From: Muribaculaceae bacterium | GTDB taxonomy: Bacteria > Bacteroidota > Bacteroidia > Bacteroidales > Muribaculaceae | Assembly: GCA_029061255.1 (NCBI GenBank) | Contig: JAIDSL010000102.1 | Coordinates: forward strand, 1-64,000 | Direction: 5' to 3' | DNA: 64,000 nucleotides | Shown: positions 48,013 to 57,242 of the stretch, piece by piece | Numbering within the stretch: position 1 is the stretch's first letter | How the letters are laid out: every line of letters starts with the position of its first letter | Notes under the pieces: model-generated | Told to the model about the DNA's origin: nothing | What the model saw: only the letters and a program-made list of their open reading frames with translations | Database searches by the model: none | Program-made: the position numbers and the translations under genes

Positions 48013-50778
48013 ATGATGAAAACTTACTTGATGTCGCTGCTGATGATGGCAGTGACTGTGCTGGGCCTCAGTGCCCAGGTCACTTCCGATCCTACTCCTC
48101 TGCAGGAGGATTCGAAGGATGTGAAGATTCTTTTCCATGCCGACCAAGGCAACAAAGGGCTCATGGGGCTACCTGCGACAGCTAAGGTCTATGCACACAC
48201 CGGCGCATGTCTCAGTAATGGCAATAACTGGGTGAATGCCCCTGCGTGGGGAAACAATGCCGACAAATATCAGCTTACATATGTCAGCGAAAACCTTTGG
48301 CAACTTTATATCGGTGATATCCGTGAATATTACGGCATCACGGACCCCTCTGTCAATGTGACACGCTTGGCATTCGTGTTCCGTACCGGCGACAATTCGA
48401 AAGAAGGTAAGGGTGATGGCAATTCCGATATCTTTATCGATGTGCTTGATTCCGGTCTGCAGGTGGCGATACAATCCGGATTGAGCGGCTCAATAGTGAC
48501 TCCTTCTACAGCTTCGGTGACCTTTAAAGTAGGCACTACAAAGACAGCCGATATCACGCTGTCGGTAAACGATAAGGAAATCGGCTCAGTGAAAGGTTCT
48601 ACACTCTTGACCGTTGACTACACATTCCCCGGAGCCGGGAGCTATGAGGTGAAGGCTACCGCCACAGCGGATGGTGAGACTGTGACTGATGTGAAAAACT
48701 ATACTTATATCGAGGAGTCAAAGGCGGAGAATTATCCCGGTGGAACTCCTAAGATGGGACCTGTCAAGAATGCTGATGGAAGTGTCACATTCTGCTTGGG
48801 AGCCCCCGGAAAGAGCAGTGTGATGCTTATCGGCGCATGGAACGACTATACTGCCGACAACAAATATATGATGAAATATCAGGATGTCGCCGGCATGCGT
48901 TATTTCTGGGTCACAGTAGACGACCTTGACAATACAAAACAATACGGATACTATTTCCTTGTAGATGGTTCTCAGCGTGTAAGTGATCCATACGCCCGTC
49001 TGGTGCTCGACCCCTGGAACGACAAGTATCTGACCACTGACGTATATCCTGATCTTCCCGCTTATCCTTTCGACAAGATCGAAGGTGTGCCGCTGGCAGT
49101 GTATCAGGGCAACATCAATGATTATGATTGGCAAGTGAAGAATTTCAAGGGAGTTGCCCCTTCCGACCTTATCATTTATGAGTTGCTTTTCCGCGACTTT
49201 ACCGGAACTGAGGGTAAGGCAGACGGAAATGGCACCGTGCGTAAGGCAATCGAGAAGATCCCTTATTTGAAGACTCTCGGGGTGAATGCCATTGAGCTTC
49301 TTCCGATAATGGAGTTTAACGGCAATATATCCTGGGGTTATAATCCCAACTTCTATTTCGCACCTGACAAGGCATACGGTACTCCCGACGACTATAAGGA
49401 GTTTATCGACATATGCCACCAGAACGGCATGGCAGTGATACTTGATATGGTGTTTAACCAGAGCGACGGACTTCATCCTTGGTACCAGATGTATACCCCG
49501 TTAGAAAATCCTTTCTACAATGTCAATGCGCCGCATGCCTATAGCGTCCTTAACGACTGGAACCAGGGTTTCCCGATGGTGCAGGAGCAATGGAAGGATG
49601 TGCTCGAGTATTGGATGAGAGAATATAAGTTTGACGGATTCCGTTTTGACCTTGTAAAAGGCTTAGGCAACAATGACTCCTATGCCAATTCAGGCGATGC
49701 CGCTACTAATGCCTTCAATCAGTCGCGCATTGACCGTATGCGTGAACTTCAGAAAGTGGTAGAGGCAGTGAATCCCAACGGATATTTCATCAACGAGAAT
49801 CTTGCTACGGCACAAGAAGAAAATGCTATGGCAGAGACCGGTCAGCTAAACTGGGCAAATCTCAATGAGGCAGGTTGCCAGTTTGCAATGGGATATCAAA
49901 GCGACAGCAACCTAAGTAGGTTTTATGCGCCAAAAGACGGCAACCGTCTGTGGGGTTCTACCGTATCTTATCTTGAGAGCCATGATGAGCAGCGGCTCGC
50001 ATATAAGCAGAATCAATGGGGCGAAACCGGAGTGAAGGGAAATATCACCAACTCAATGCATCGTTTGGGATCGGCAGCTGCTCAGATGATCCTTGCACCG
50101 GGAGCGCATATGATATGGCAATTCTCGGAGCTTGGAAACTATGACAATACGAAGAACAATGATGGAGGTAATAACACCGATCCCAAGACAGTGCGTTGGA
50201 ATCTTCTGGATAATGTAGATAGAAAAGGCTTGTATGACAACTATTCCGAACTGATTGCAATCCGCAATGGAAATACTGATCTATTTGCCGAGACTGCATC
50301 TTTTGAGAATAATTGTTACCAAATAAATTGGGCTAACGGACGCACACTGATTTCAATCGCAGGGGAGAAAGAACTCATTACTGTGGTCAACCCAAATATC
50401 GACAAGGAGATTACCGTCACTATAAACTTCAGCAAGAAAGACGATTCTGCATATCAGATATTGTCAAAGTCATACAACTCCAATCCTTCATTCAGTGCCT
50501 CAGGCAGCACCGTCACTGTGCCCGCCAACTGCTATGTCTCTATCGGCAGCATGGAAGTGGCAGCTGTAGAAAATGTATGGAGTGAAGCAGGTGCTTCTGC
50601 ATTGAGAGTGCATCGTGAGGGTAATAGCATTGTGGTGGATAATGCAGCAGCTCCGGTTGTGATTTTCACTGTAGATGGCCGTAAGGTTGCCTCTCTCCAG
50701 AATGCCGGCAGTGTAGAGGTTGGCTCAGGAGTCTATGTGGTGACAAGCGGCAATGAAACCTTCAAGATTGTAATGTAA
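48013..50778 (+). CDS. GH13 alpha-amylase-family protein with N-terminal accessory/CBM48-like domains and C-terminal sorting tail
   Basis: 921 aa; GAWNDYTADN..KQYGYYFLVDG (CBM48-like), IYELLFRDF, GVNAIELLPIMEFNGNISWGYNPNFYFAPDKAYGTPDDYKEFID, DGFRFDLVKG; tail FTVDGRKVASLQNAGSVEVGSGVYVV. Confidence 0.93.
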   Translation: MMKTYLMSLLMMAVTVLGLSAQVTSDPTPLQEDSKDVKILFHADQGNKGLMGLPATAKVYAHTGACLSNGNNWVNAPAWGNNADKYQLTYVSENLWQLYIGDIREYYGITDPSVNVTRLAFVFRTGDNSKEGKGDGNSDIFIDVLDSGLQVAIQSGLSGSIVTPSTASVTFKVGTTKTADITLSVNDKEIGSVKGSTLLTVDYTFPGAGSYEVKATATADGETVTDVKNYTYIEESKAENYPGGTPKMGPVKNADGSVTFCLGAPGKSSVMLIGAWNDYTADNKYMMKYQDVAGMRYFWVTVDDLDNTKQYGYYFLVDGSQRVSDPYARLVLDPWNDKYLTTDVYPDLPAYPFDKIEGVPLAVYQGNINDYDWQVKNFKGVAPSDLIIYELLFRDFTGTEGKADGNGTVRKAIEKIPYLKTLGVNAIELLPIMEFNGNISWGYNPNFYFAPDKAYGTPDDYKEFIDICHQNGMAVILDMVFNQSDGLHPWYQMYTPLENPFYNVNAPHAYSVLNDWNQGFPMVQEQWKDVLEYWMREYKFDGFRFDLVKGLGNNDSYANSGDAATNAFNQSRIDRMRELQKVVEAVNPNGYFINENLATAQEENAMAETGQLNWANLNEAGCQFAMGYQSDSNLSRFYAPKDGNRLWGSTVSYLESHDEQRLAYKQNQWGETGVKGNITNSMHRLGSAAAQMILAPGAHMIWQFSELGNYDNTKNNDGGNNTDPKTVRWNLLDNVDRKGLYDNYSELIAIRNGNTDLFAETASFENNCYQINWANGRTLISIAGEKELITVVNPNIDKEITVTINFSKKDDSAYQILSKSYNSNPSFSASGSTVTVPANCYVSIGSMEVAAVENVWSEAGASALRVHREGNSIVVDNAAAPVVIFTVDGRKVASLQNAGSVEVGSGVYVVTSGNETFKIVM

Positions 50779-50802
50779 ACCACTTCTATCCATATTATAA
50801 AT

Positions 50803-50828
50803 AAAGCCTGCTGATTCAGCAGGCTTTA
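50803..50828 (+). terminator. Rho-independent terminator
   Basis: aaagcctgctgattcagcaggcttt. Confidence 0.8.
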
Positions 50829-50841
50829 TTTATATAATACA

Positions 50842-50897
50842 CGCACTACGCACTACGCACTACGCACTACGCGAAACGCACTACGCATCACGCACCA
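50842..50897. repeat. Heptamer tandem array (CGCACTA)n
   Basis: Eight 7-bp units (cgcacta x4, cgcgaaa, cgcacta, cgcatca, cgcacca) running across the miaB stop codon. Confidence 0.9.
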
Positions 50898-52287
50898 CTT
50901 CGCCGCGGAGAGTAGCGGAAGAGGCGTCGGTGACGCGCACTCTGAGGAAGTCGCCGGGCTTGCTGTTGCCCCGTGGGAATACTACTACCTTATTCTGCGA
51001 TGTGCGACCGAATAACTCGTCGGCACTGCGCTTTGAGACTCCTTCGACGAGCACTTCAAACTCCTTGCCTACATCACGGCGGTTTGATTCAAGGCTTAAT
51101 TCGTTCTGGAGGGCAATCATGCGGTTAAGACGCTCCACTTTCACGTCTTCCGGTACATTGTCTGGTAGATGCTTCGATGCGAAAGTGCCGGGACGTTCAG
51201 AATATTTGAACATGAATGCGCTGTCGAATCCGGCTTCACGCATGAGTGAGAGGGTCTGCTGGAAGTCTTCTTCAGACTCATTGTGGAAGCCTGTGAACAT
51301 ATCGGTGGAGATACCTGCCTCTGGAAGGATGCGGCGTATGGCTGCAATGCGGTCGAGATACCATTCGCGGGTGTATTTGCGGTTCATGTCCTTAAGCACG
51401 CTGTTGCTTCCGCTCTGCACCGGGAGATGGATGTGGCGTGCTATATTGGGATGAGCCGCCATCACTTCAAGCGTCTCGTCACTCATGTCTTTGGGATGTG
51501 AAGTGGTGAAGCGGATGCGCATATCGGGGGCTGCTTCCGCCACCATGCTAAGCAGTGCTGGAAAGTCTACCTTGGTAGGGACGCACGGCTCGTGCGTCCG
51601 TGTGTCGTCAGCTGCAGCCTCGAACGAGTATGAGTTGACGTTCTGTCCGAGCAGCGTCACCTCCTTGAAGCCACGCTCGCGTAGATCAGCAAGCTCGCGC
51701 AGGATGCTCTCCGGCTCGCGTGAGCGTTCCCTCCCTCGGGTATAAGGCACAATGCAGTATGAGCAGAAATTGTTGCAGCCGCGCATGATGGATATGAACC
51801 CGCTTACTCCGGCACTTCCTATGCGGCGTGGAAGCACGTCGCGGTAGGTCTCGGTAAGGCTCAGGTCGATGTCGATTGCCTTTTCCCCGGCTTCGGCAGC
51901 CGCGAATAGCTCCGGCAGTTGGAGATAGCTGTCGGGGCCTGCCACGACATCCACTCCGTAATCCTCTATAAGGGTTTTCTTAAGGCGTTCTGCCATGCAG
52001 CCGATGACAGCGATTATGATCTTCCTCCCGGTCTTGCGGCGGTAGGCTTTCCAGTGGCTTATGCGCTGATAGATCTTTTGCTCTGCATTCTCCCGGATGG
52101 AGCAAGTGTTGAATATGATGGCGGAGGCATCCGAATCCTCTTCCGTGAGCTCATATCCTGCCATGCCCAAAACCGACGCCACGACCTCGGAATCTGCCAC
52201 GTTCATCTGGCATCCATAGGTCTCTATGCGCACTTTTCGTGATAAAGTGCAATTTTTATCGTCTACAAGTCGAAAAACAGGGTTCAT
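50881..52287 (-). CDS. miaB: tRNA-2-methylthio-N6-dimethylallyladenosine synthase
   Basis: 468 aa; ETYGCQMNVADSE, MRGCNNFCSYCIVPYTRGRERSR (radical SAM CxxxCxxC), LPVQSGSNSVLKDMNRKYTR, C-terminal TRAM domain. Confidence 0.96.
   Translation of the reverse strand: MNPVFRLVDDKNCTLSRKVRIETYGCQMNVADSEVVASVLGMAGYELTEEDSDASAIIFNTCSIRENAEQKIYQRISHWKAYRRKTGRKIIIAVIGCMAERLKKTLIEDYGVDVVAGPDSYLQLPELFAAAEAGEKAIDIDLSLTETYRDVLPRRIGSAGVSGFISIMRGCNNFCSYCIVPYTRGRERSREPESILRELADLRERGFKEVTLLGQNVNSYSFEAAADDTRTHEPCVPTKVDFPALLSMVAEAAPDMRIRFTTSHPKDMSDETLEVMAAHPNIARHIHLPVQSGSNSVLKDMNRKYTREWYLDRIAAIRRILPEAGISTDMFTGFHNESEEDFQQTLSLMREAGFDSAFMFKYSERPGTFASKHLPDNVPEDVKVERLNRMIALQNELSLESNRRDVGKEFEVLVEGVSKRSADELFGRTSQNKVVVFPRGNSKPGDFLRVRVTDASSATLRGEVVRDA
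51576..51600. repeat. GGACGCACG palindrome inside miaB CDS
   Basis: tagggacgcacggctcgtgcgtccg; encodes TRTHEPCVPT on the minus strand. Confidence 0.95.
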
Positions 52288-52291
52288 ACTA

Positions 52292-52322
52292 TTTGATATT
52301 TGAAAGATATTTCCTAAATTTG
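52292..52322 (+). promoter_or_regulatory. Bacteroidetes-type promoter (TTTG-N19-TAAATTTG)
   Basis: TTTG 52292-52295; TAAATTTG 52315-52322. Confidence 0.6.
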
Positions 52323-52375
52323 TACCAAAATATTAAATCGTCTACAAAATTACACAATAAATCTATTTGTTACAA

Positions 52376-53878
52376 ATGAGCATCCCTTTTATTTCGGCCG
52401 AAGAGGCTGCTTCCTACATCAAAAACGGTGATAATGTAGGTTTATCGGGCTTCACAGCGTCCGGTACGCCTAAAGTTGTAACAGTTGCCTTGGCCAAGCG
52501 TGCCAAGGAACTCCATGAAAAAGGACTTCCTTTCAAGATCAATCTTTTCACAGGCGCATCCACCAACGACCACGTGGATGGAGAGCTCTCACGCGCTGAT
52601 GCAATCGCCATCCGCACCCCCTATCAAGGCCACAGCGACTCGCGTAAGGCAATCAATGCCCAGTCGATCAATTATTTTGACGGCCACCTCAGCATGATGG
52701 CGCAGGATCTCCGCTACGGATTTTTCGGCGACATTGACGTGGCAATCATTGAGGTGACTGAGATGAGCCCTAACGGTGATGTCATACTCGGTGCCGGTCT
52801 TGGCATGACTCCGACTCTCGCTAAGATGGCTAAGAAGATCATCTTGGAATACTCAAGCTATTATAAGACTTCCTTCCGTGGATTCCACGACAACTATGTG
52901 CCCCTGGATCCTCCTCACCGTCGTGAGATACCTATCTATAAACCATCAGACCGCATTGGTTCCACCGTGCTCCATCTTGATCCGAAGAAGATCATCGGTG
53001 TCGTTCCTTCCAATGCCTCTGAAGGTGTGAAGCCGTTCACTCCGTCGGATGAAGTGACACATATGATCGGTGAGAATGTCTGCAACTTCCTTGTGCAGCA
53101 GCTTCGCTCAGGAATGCTCCCCAAAGAGTTCCTTCCCATCCAGTCAGGTGTGGGCAACGTGGCAAATTCAGTGCTTTACGGTCTTGGAGAGAATCCTGAG
53201 ATCCCGCCATTTGAGATGTACACAGAGGTGATCCAGGATGCCGTTATGTCGCTTATGGAGCAGGGTCACTGCAAGTTTGCGTCTACATGCGCCATGACAT
53301 TCTCTGACGATGCCATGCTCCACTTTATGGAGAACATCGACTTCTTCCGCGATAAGATCCTTCTTCGTTCAGGTGAGATATCCAATAGCCCGGAAGTAGT
53401 GCGTCGACTTGGTGTCATCACTATGAACACAGCTCTTGAGGCTGACATATATGGCAACGTCAACTCTACCCACGTGCTCGGCACAAAGATGATGAATGGT
53501 ATCGGCGGTTCGGGCGACTTCACCCGCAACGGTTACCTCTCAATCTTCTCCTGTCCCTCTATCCAGAAGGGTGGCAAGATCTCGGCTATCGTGCCAATGT
53601 GCTCTCACATCGACCACTCCGAGCATTCTGTCAATGTCCTCATCACTGAGCAGGGTGTGGCTGACCTCCGTGGCAAGGACCCGCGCCAGCGTGCCACTAC
53701 CATCATCGAAAACTGCGTTCACCCGATGTATAAGGAAATCATGTGGGACTACCTGAAGCTCGCCAACAAGGGAGTCAAGGCTCACACTCCGCATCATCTT
53801 CACGCAGCATTCGCTCTGCACGAGACATTCATCGACTGCGGCGATATGTCGAAGGTAGACTTCGCTAAATACTATTAA
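52376..53878 (+). CDS. Acetyl-CoA hydrolase/transferase family (succinate CoA-transferase-like)
   Basis: YIKNGDNVGLSGFTASGTPKVVTVALAKRAKE; IQSGVGNVANSVLYGL; MYTEVIQDAVMSLMEQG; ITEQGVADLRGKDPRQRATTIIENCVHP. Confidence 0.93.
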   Translation: MSIPFISAEEAASYIKNGDNVGLSGFTASGTPKVVTVALAKRAKELHEKGLPFKINLFTGASTNDHVDGELSRADAIAIRTPYQGHSDSRKAINAQSINYFDGHLSMMAQDLRYGFFGDIDVAIIEVTEMSPNGDVILGAGLGMTPTLAKMAKKIILEYSSYYKTSFRGFHDNYVPLDPPHRREIPIYKPSDRIGSTVLHLDPKKIIGVVPSNASEGVKPFTPSDEVTHMIGENVCNFLVQQLRSGMLPKEFLPIQSGVGNVANSVLYGLGENPEIPPFEMYTEVIQDAVMSLMEQGHCKFASTCAMTFSDDAMLHFMENIDFFRDKILLRSGEISNSPEVVRRLGVITMNTALEADIYGNVNSTHVLGTKMMNGIGGSGDFTRNGYLSIFSCPSIQKGGKISAIVPMCSHIDHSEHSVNVLITEQGVADLRGKDPRQRATTIIENCVHPMYKEIMWDYLKLANKGVKAHTPHHLHAAFALHETFIDCGDMSKVDFAKYY

Positions 53879-53944
53879 TTCTTAGTAAGGAGCTTAAGGT
53901 CTTTAAAGTCCTTAAAGTCAAGGAACCCTTACTGTTGATAAATT

Positions 53945-53979
53945 AAGAGGCAAGGCCGTCAGTGGGCTTGCCTCTTTTT
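53945..53979. terminator. Hairpin terminator between convergent genes
   Basis: aagaggcaaggccgtcagtgggcttgcctcttttt. Confidence 0.75.
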
Positions 53980-55428
53980 CTTTATATATTCAAAGGCTTC
54001 GGGGAGTTCCGGGACCCTGAGAATTGCGAGTATTGTTAGAGTGGCGGCTAATCCTGCCACTGTCTGGATGCAAAGGGCGGCAAGGGATGTCAAATTGAGC
54101 CAATGTGAGATATTGCCATGGGGTGTGGGAACAAACCATATGGCAAGAGCCCCAATGAAGGCAGCGGCTATGAAAGGTAGCATATCGCCGGTAAGTTGGC
54201 GCAGGCGATAGCCCGTAGAGCGGGAGGCTATGACTCCGGCTATCATCCATGTGGCAGCCGTGGCAACCAATTGTCCCCACACTATGGTCTGGAGATTCAT
54301 TGTAAAGACTGTGGCAAGGAGGGCGATGGCAGTGGCTGCATCTTTCACGACTTCTACTATCACTATTTGCCGTCCATGTCCGAGGGCCATCATGAAGTTG
54401 CTGTAGAGCGAGATGAAGACCGTCCCAATGCCTCGGATGCAGAGAATCTGGAATAGCGGAATGGCGGCATCCCATTTAGTGCCGAAAAGGAAGTGGAAGA
54501 TACTTCCTCCGCAGGCTGCAATAATTGTGAGCGCAGGGAATGCGAGAAGGGCTGTGAAGCGGTCGATTCGCTGCATATAGCGGTGATATGTGGATATATC
54601 ATCCTGTACGCGCGCCAATAGCGGCACAAACGACGACGTGAGTATCTGGGAGAGCGACGCGCTTCCCATCTTGCTCCATTTGTCGGCCTGGTTGTAGTTG
54701 GCAAGCTGCGGCAGGGAATACCACTTGCCGATCACGAACTGGTAGATGTTGAGGAATAGTGTGTTGAAAAATTGCGAGATGAATACGCTGACCCCAATGT
54801 GGCGTATGTCGCGGAGCGAGCGCCTGGAGAAAACGGCTTTCGGTGTCCAGTTTCCTGTAGCCCATAGCCAACCGCTCTTGAGGGCTGCCAGGGCAACTGA
54901 CTGCCATACTATAGCCCAGGCTCCGAAGCCGGCTATTGCCAATGCAATGCCGAGGCAAGCAGAAACTGAAAGTGCGAAGAGGTCGGCTATGGCTATCTGC
55001 TTCACATCCATTCGCTTCATAAGGCGGTTGGTCTGCACAATGCCGAGTCCGGTGAGCACGAATGTGAGAAACATCACCCGGCTCATCTCCTTTAGCGGTG
55101 GGGCGTTGAAGAAATCAGCTATCAGGGGGGCGCATAAATATAAGATTGCATACACCGCTATGCTCACTCCGAGATTAAACCAGAATACTGTGCTGTAGTC
55201 ATCGTTGTCCGGATCTTTCTTTTGGAGGAGGGCTGAGCCAAATCCGGAGTCAACGAAGAGTATTGCAAAGGCTTGAAATACGCCGAGTACTCCGACAAGG
55301 CCGAAGTCTTCCTTGCTGACGAGAATAGCAAGCACGATGCCACTGAGCCCGTAGAGCACCTGGGTGGCTACACGGTCGATAGTGTTCCATTTCAGCGTGT
55401 TTGCCGTGCGCGATTTCAGTTCGCTCAT
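53959..55428 (-). CDS. Lipopolysaccharide/oligosaccharide flippase (Wzx-like)
   Basis: 489 aa; LKWNTIDRVATQVLYGLSGIVLAILVSKEDFGLVGVLGVFQAFAILFVDSGFGSALLQKKD; multiple TMs. Confidence 0.9.
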   Translation of the reverse strand: MSELKSRTANTLKWNTIDRVATQVLYGLSGIVLAILVSKEDFGLVGVLGVFQAFAILFVDSGFGSALLQKKDPDNDDYSTVFWFNLGVSIAVYAILYLCAPLIADFFNAPPLKEMSRVMFLTFVLTGLGIVQTNRLMKRMDVKQIAIADLFALSVSACLGIALAIAGFGAWAIVWQSVALAALKSGWLWATGNWTPKAVFSRRSLRDIRHIGVSVFISQFFNTLFLNIYQFVIGKWYSLPQLANYNQADKWSKMGSASLSQILTSSFVPLLARVQDDISTYHRYMQRIDRFTALLAFPALTIIAACGGSIFHFLFGTKWDAAIPLFQILCIRGIGTVFISLYSNFMMALGHGRQIVIVEVVKDAATAIALLATVFTMNLQTIVWGQLVATAATWMIAGVIASRSTGYRLRQLTGDMLPFIAAAFIGALAIWFVPTPHGNISHWLNLTSLAALCIQTVAGLAATLTILAILRVPELPEAFEYIKKKRQAH

Positions 55429-55434
55429 CAGTAG

Positions 55435-56121
55435 TCACTCAAGAGGGAACAGTTTTGCACCCCCTTTTTTGTTGATCTTTGGAGATCCTTTATAGTAGAT
55501 TTTGGTATTGCCGATGCCGAGGGTCTTAAGCTCGTCTACAGCCCAGCATCCAATCGAACCGTTGCCGAGCATCTTGCATGTGACGTCGGTGGCCTCAAGC
55601 CTGTCGGCTTGTATGGTCCCGTTGCCCAGCATTGAGAAATTGGCTTGCTGGCAGTGGCCGGAGATGGAGATGGTTCCGTTGCCTGATTTGATGGCAGCTC
55701 CTATTTTTGTAGCGCGAATATTCTCGGCGGTGATCGTCCCGTTGCCCATTACAGAAAGATCGAGCTTGCTTCCGGGAGCCACTGATTTTAGTGTAAGATT
55801 CGACTCGGATGCAAGGGATGCACTTTCAAGGAAATCTGAATACACGTAGAGGGTCGGGAGCTCTGGATCATCTACATAGAGAGTCTCCACCTGAATGCGG
55901 AGCTTGTTGCCTTTTTGTGTGATGATAAAGGCTTTTGCGTATTTTTGATCCCCATCATATGCTACGCGGCTGGGACTTCCGTCGGCTCCGACATAGACTA
56001 CATTGACATTATCGTCGACGCTGATCTTGCTGAATTGTCCGACGGGGAGTTTAAACTGTTTGGCGTTCATCTGCAGGCAGCCCATGAGGACGGCCAGGAT
56101 AATAAGTATACGACTCTTCAT
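55435..56121 (-). CDS. GIN/DUF2807 domain (auto-transporter adhesin head-like) secreted protein
   Basis: 228 aa; FSKISVDDNVNVVYVGADGSPS; repeated LDLSVMGNGTITAENI / FSMLGNGTIQADRL / CKMLGNGSIG. Confidence 0.85.
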   Translation of the reverse strand: MKSRILIILAVLMGCLQMNAKQFKLPVGQFSKISVDDNVNVVYVGADGSPSRVAYDGDQKYAKAFIITQKGNKLRIQVETLYVDDPELPTLYVYSDFLESASLASESNLTLKSVAPGSKLDLSVMGNGTITAENIRATKIGAAIKSGNGTISISGHCQQANFSMLGNGTIQADRLEATDVTCKMLGNGSIGCWAVDELKTLGIGNTKIYYKGSPKINKKGGAKLFPLE

Positions 56122-56198
56122 ATTATTTAATTCACAACTAATTCAAAACTAATACCATAAATCGCCTCTCCGAGGCTACTGATCTTTTGTGATTGATG

Positions 56199-56249
56199 CC
56201 CCAGACTGAAGTCTGGGGTTTCCATATAATCATCAGGTCTCCGACCTGA
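56199..56249. repeat. Two adjacent short palindromes downstream of dus
   Basis: ccccagactgaagtctgggg (56199-56218) and tcaggtctccgacctga (56233-56249); the latter recurs as aggtctccgacct at 10265-10277. Confidence 0.85.
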
Positions 56250-56252
56250 CTT

Positions 56253-57242
56253 TTAGAAAAATCTCTCTTCTATTTCTAATAACAAATTTTCGAGCTCTTC
56301 TTCCGTTTCAGCTCTCAAAAGGCGGATACGGGTCTCACGGAAGTCGGGGATTCCCTTCAGGAGTGGGGTGGCAGCGAGATGGCGGCGCACGTGGAGGATG
56401 CCCCGGTATTCATCAATACGGTCGATTGACTCCCGTATCTGCCGGCGCAGCAACGCAAACTTCTCTGCAGTGGTGATTTCGGGGAGAACGCCTGTGGCCA
56501 GATATTCCTTCACCTCGCGGAATATCCAGGGGGCACCGAAGCTTGCGCGCCCTATCATCACTCCGTCCACACCATACGTGTCGAAGGCATTTTTCGCTTG
56601 CTCTGCAGTCTTGATGTCGCCGTTGCCGATGATTGGGATCTCTATCCGTGGGTCGGCTTTCACTTCTCCAATGAGGGTCCAGTCGGCATCGCCCGTATAC
56701 ATTTGGGAGCGGGTGCGTCCGTGGATGGTCAGAGCCTTGATGCCGCAGTCTTGAAGGCGTGGGGCGAGGTCTGTGATGATCTTGTTTTCGCAGTCCCAGC
56801 CAAGGCGGGTCTTGACAGTCACCGGGATGTCGACGGCATCTACCACAGCCTTGGTGATGGCAAGCATCTTCTCCGGATTGCGGAGCATGCCAGCTCCAGC
56901 TCCTTTGGCAGCCACTTTCTTCACCGGACAACCGAAATTGATGTCGAGGATATCGGGCCGGGCTTGCTCCACAATCTTGGCAGCCTCAACCATAGCTTCC
57001 GGTTCGCGACCGTAGATCTGGATAGCCACGGGACGTTCACGGTCATCAATAGTCAGTTTGCGGGTGGTGGAATTGATATTGCGCACAAGAGCCTCTGCCG
57101 ACACAAATTCAGTGTAGACCATAGCAGCTCCCTGTTCGCGGCAAATGAGTCGGAATGATGGGTCAGTGACGTCTTCCATCGGCGCGAGCATCACCGGGCG
57201 CTCGCCGATATTTATCTTATCAATGCATAATTCATAATTCAT
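56253..57242 (-). CDS. tRNA-dihydrouridine synthase (Dus family)
   Basis: 329 aa; VMLAPMEDVTDPSFRLICREQGAAMVYTEF, DINFGCPVKKVAAKGAGAGML, ALTIHGRTRSQMYTGDADW, IIGNGDI. Confidence 0.95.
   Translation of the reverse strand: MNYELCIDKINIGERPVMLAPMEDVTDPSFRLICREQGAAMVYTEFVSAEALVRNINSTTRKLTIDDRERPVAIQIYGREPEAMVEAAKIVEQARPDILDINFGCPVKKVAAKGAGAGMLRNPEKMLAITKAVVDAVDIPVTVKTRLGWDCENKIITDLAPRLQDCGIKALTIHGRTRSQMYTGDADWTLIGEVKADPRIEIPIIGNGDIKTAEQAKNAFDTYGVDGVMIGRASFGAPWIFREVKEYLATGVLPEITTAEKFALLRRQIRESIDRIDEYRGILHVRRHLAATPLLKGIPDFRETRIRLLRAETEEELENLLLEIEERFF

Noticed and set aside
48718-49476. 252-aa minus-strand ORF
   Set aside because: Antisense shadow of the GH13 gene.
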